Source: CADEED01 sp035525785
GTDB lineage: Bacteria > Pseudomonadota > Gammaproteobacteria > Steroidobacterales > Steroidobacteraceae
Reading direction: 5' to 3'
Length of the DNA stretch: 64,000 nucleotides
Assembly (NCBI GenBank): GCA_035525785.1
Contig: DATLDQ010000139.1
Coordinates: forward strand, 1-64,000
Shown here: positions 62,112-64,000 of the stretch, piece after piece
Layout: each line of letters begins with the position of its first letter
Position numbering within the stretch: the first letter of the stretch is position 1
Position numbers and translations under genes: made by a program
The notes under the pieces: generated by a model
Databases searched by the model: none
Seen by the model: only the letters and a program-made list of their open reading frames with translations
What the model was told of the DNA's origin: nothing

Positions 62112-63065
62112 ATGTTCCGCACCGCCAAGCTCGCCTGCCTCGCTATCGCCGCCGCGGCCACGCTCGCCGCGTGTTCGAAGACCGCCAAGGAGCCCGAACC
62201 GGCGCCGACGCCCGCTCCCGTGGCTGAAGCGCCGGCCGCTGTCGCGCCCGCGGCGGATATGAAGTCGCACGCATTCAAGATCGGGGAGTTTTCCGCCGTC
62301 GCGCTGCTGGACGGCAACATCGAGCTGCCGAACGACAACAAGGTATTCGGCGTGGGCCTGACTCCCGCCGACGTGGCCACCGTGCTGAGCGCCAACAACC
62401 TGCCCACGGACAATCTGCGCCTCAGCCTGCACCCGTTGCTCGTGAAGACCGCGGACCGCGTGCTGCTGTTCGACACCGGCGCGGGCGGCCTGTTCGGTCC
62501 GGGCTCCGGGCACATCGCCGATGCGTTCGCGGACGCCGGCGTCGATGCGGCGACCGTGACGGACATCTTCATCTCGCATTCGCATGGCGACCATGTCGGC
62601 GGCTTGGTGAATGCCGAAGGCAAGCCCGCCTATCCGAATGCCACCGTGCACATTTCCAAGGCCGAGTGGAAGCACATGCAAGGCCAGGATCCGCAGAAGG
62701 CGCTGGTCGCCGCCATCAAAGCCAAGGTGGATGCATTCGCGGCGGGTGCCGATCTCATCCCGGGTGTGGTGAAGGCGGTGGACATCAAGGGTCACACGCC
62801 CGGTCATTCGGGTTACCAGATCACGTCGGGAGCGGAGTCGTTGCTGTACGTGGGTGATTCGATGCATCACTCGGTCATCTCGGTGCAGAAGCCGGAGTGG
62901 TCCATGGGCTTCGACGGTGACCAGGCCGTGGGTGCCGCCAGTCGCGCGGCGTTGATCAACGAGCTCGCGGCCAGCGGGCAACGCGTGTACGCGGTGCACT
63001 TCCCGTTTCCGGGCGTCGGCAAGATGGAGAAGCGCGGCGAAGGCGTCGTGTGGGTGGCTGAATAA
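62112..63065 (+). CDS. Metallo-beta-lactamase-fold lipoprotein hydrolase
   Basis: 317 residues. Lipobox L-A-A-C (MFRTAKLACLAIAAAATLAA then C), Pro/Glu-rich linker, then an MBL domain: HSHGDHVGG (zinc ligands), HTPGHSGY, bridging Asp in LYVGDSMHHS and the terminal His in VYAVHFPFPGVG. The quorum-quenching or lactonase-like subfamily is closest in pattern. It may act in the periplasm on a lactone or ester. Confidence 0.9.
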   Translation: MFRTAKLACLAIAAAATLAACSKTAKEPEPAPTPAPVAEAPAAVAPAADMKSHAFKIGEFSAVALLDGNIELPNDNKVFGVGLTPADVATVLSANNLPTDNLRLSLHPLLVKTADRVLLFDTGAGGLFGPGSGHIADAFADAGVDAATVTDIFISHSHGDHVGGLVNAEGKPAYPNATVHISKAEWKHMQGQDPQKALVAAIKAKVDAFAAGADLIPGVVKAVDIKGHTPGHSGYQITSGAESLLYVGDSMHHSVISVQKPEWSMGFDGDQAVGAASRAALINELAASGQRVYAVHFPFPGVGKMEKRGEGVVWVAE

Positions 63066-63073
63066 CCGCGGGG

Positions 63074-63481
63074 ATGCGATCGGCGCTGTTCACACTGCTC
63101 GCCGCCTGGGGGTTTGCGGGTTGCGCGTCGGTCGACAGGGCTGCCTGCGCCGCCGGTGAGCAATCCGCCGTCAGCGAGACGATCTACTTCGGCATGGCGA
63201 AACCCACCGGTGGCAACGTCTCGCAGGAGGAGTGGGCAAACTACCTGCGCACGGAGGTGACGCCGCGCTTTCCCGCGGGGCTCACGGTCTGGCCGGCGGC
63301 GGGCCAGTGGCGCGGCAACGACGGGCAGGTGGTGCGCGAGGATTCGTACGTGCTGAATCTGCTCCATCCGGCCGATGCGTCGGCCGAGCGCGAGGTTCAG
63401 GCCATCGTCGCGGAGTACAAGAAGCAGTTCGCGCAGGAAGCCGTTTTGCGCGTGCGCTCGCGCGTCTGCACCTCGTTGTAG
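63074..63481 (+). CDS. DUF3574 family lipoprotein
   Basis: 135 residues. Signal plus lipobox F-A-G-C (MRSALFTLLAAWGFAGC). The mature part carries the DUF3574 signature: ETIYFGMAKPTGGNVSQEEW, PRFPAGLTVWPAAGQWRGND and VREDSYVLNLLHPADASAE. Short and compact; function unknown. It follows the MBL gene by 8 bases and is likely co-transcribed with it. Confidence 0.85.
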   Translation: MRSALFTLLAAWGFAGCASVDRAACAAGEQSAVSETIYFGMAKPTGGNVSQEEWANYLRTEVTPRFPAGLTVWPAAGQWRGNDGQVVREDSYVLNLLHPADASAEREVQAIVAEYKKQFAQEAVLRVRSRVCTSL

Positions 63482-63494
63482 ACGCGCACGCGCT

Positions 63495-64000
63495 CTAGCG
63501 CGCGGACAACTTCGCGGCGTACAGCGCCGCGCCGACCTGCGGCTCGTGCAGCGGTTGGCAGAGCTCGAACGCCGGGCTCGCGGCGGCCAGCGCCTGCCGG
63601 AAAGGCATCATGAGCACGTCGCCGGCCGCGAAGGCACCGCCGGAATAGGAGAGGCGCACCTTCTCGCCGGCTTCGAAGCCCAGCTGCTGACGCAGAGCTT
63701 CGGCGATGCCCGCCAGCTCCTGCCCGGCGCGGCGGAAGATATCGAGCGCATGCGCATCACCGAGGGCTGCCGCGCGCGTCACCAGCGGGGAGAGCTGCGC
63801 CAGCTCGCCGCGGCTCTTCGCGTTCTCGCCATAAACCTGCGCGCACAGGTCGAGGTCGTTCGCGAGCTGCAGTGTTTCGTTGATGAGCGTGTACAGCGGC
63901 CCTCTGGGAAGGCGTCCGTCGCTCATGCGTGAGTACACGTTGAGACCCTGCATGGCGATCCAGTAGGCCGAGCCTTCATCGGAAAACGCTTCGCCCCAGC
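63495..64000 (-). CDS. BadF/BadG-type kinase, C-terminal part (5' end outside window)
   Basis: The frame is open through base 63998, reading W-G-E-A-F-S-D-E-G-S-A-Y-W-I-A-M-Q at the edge, so the visible 168 residues are the C-terminal end. G-W-G-x-x-x-S-D-E-G-S-A-Y-W-I is the signature of N-acetylglucosamine-kinase-like members of the BadF/BadG family; FEAGEKVRLSYSGGAF and PAFELCQPLHEPQVGAALYA match its end. It would phosphorylate an amino sugar in cell-wall recycling or uptake. The N-terminal nucleotide-binding region is not visible. Confidence 0.85.
   Translation of the reverse strand, partial: WGEAFSDEGSAYWIAMQGLNVYSRMSDGRLPRGPLYTLINETLQLANDLDLCAQVYGENAKSRGELAQLSPLVTRAAALGDAHALDIFRRAGQELAGIAEALRQQLGFEAGEKVRLSYSGGAFAAGDVLMMPFRQALAAASPAFELCQPLHEPQVGAALYAAKLSAR

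Overview
The window is a dense, GC-rich chromosomal stretch of a Gram-negative bacterium. It carries two TonB-dependent receptors, many lipoproteins and exported hydrolases, a LytS/LytTR-type two-component pair, MltB and a perfect sigma-54 promoter. This mix suggests a soil- or plant-associated gammaproteobacterium of the Steroidobacter/Xanthomonadales kind. That placement is inferred from gene content, not from a marker gene. I see no rRNA, tRNA, insertion sequence, integrase, phage gene or CRISPR array.

Layout. 0-5.5 kb is a DNA-repair island: a YcaQ-like glycosylase (cut by the window edge), LigD, and a divergent Ku gene coupled to a MerR/TPR protein. 5.5-15.8 kb holds a decayed secreted-protein gene, an RsbQ hydrolase overlapping a PAS hybrid kinase, an esterase/SUMF1 fusion, GST, alcohol dehydrogenase, MltB, an RRM protein, a lone receiver coupled to a 39-residue Lys-rich peptide, and an HtrA-like lipoprotein. 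15.8-24.8 kb is a plant-polysaccharide locus. Five leftward genes (SMP-30 lactonase, GH43 arabinanase, a beta-sandwich protein, a tannase/feruloyl esterase and an alpha/beta-hydrolase) diverge from a rightward TonB receptor that ends in a clear terminator. 24.8-32.2 kb contains a second TonB receptor with an M23 protein, Sir2, GNAT, and two copies of a small-protein module. 32.5-36.9 kb is one 1451-residue Asp/Gly-rich TSP3-repeat protein that ends in a beta-barrel.

36.9-54 kb holds a DOPA-dioxygenase-like protein, a PQQ-type propeller, two small lipoproteins, an EF-hand protein behind a sigma-54 promoter, CocE and SDR enzymes, and a YtrA-type ABC operon whose permease is fused to an alpha/beta-hydrolase. 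It also carries GntR/FCD, IclR and CE1-esterase genes, an exported MDR reductase and a GAF-GAF-PAS protein. 54.3-62 kb contains Tag and then, on the other strand, six tightly packed genes: secreted amidohydrolase, LytS-like kinase, LytTR regulator, membrane-anchored TIR protein, a secreted protein of unknown family, and a periplasmic helical-repeat protein. The last 2 kb has a metallo-beta-lactamase-fold lipoprotein, a DUF3574 lipoprotein and part of a BadF-type kinase.

The best candidate for an undescribed system is the 54.9-62 kb TIR operon. Next come the paired small-protein modules, the TSP3/sorting-signal/barrel protein, the ABC-permease/hydrolase fusion and the Ku-coupled MerR/TPR protein.
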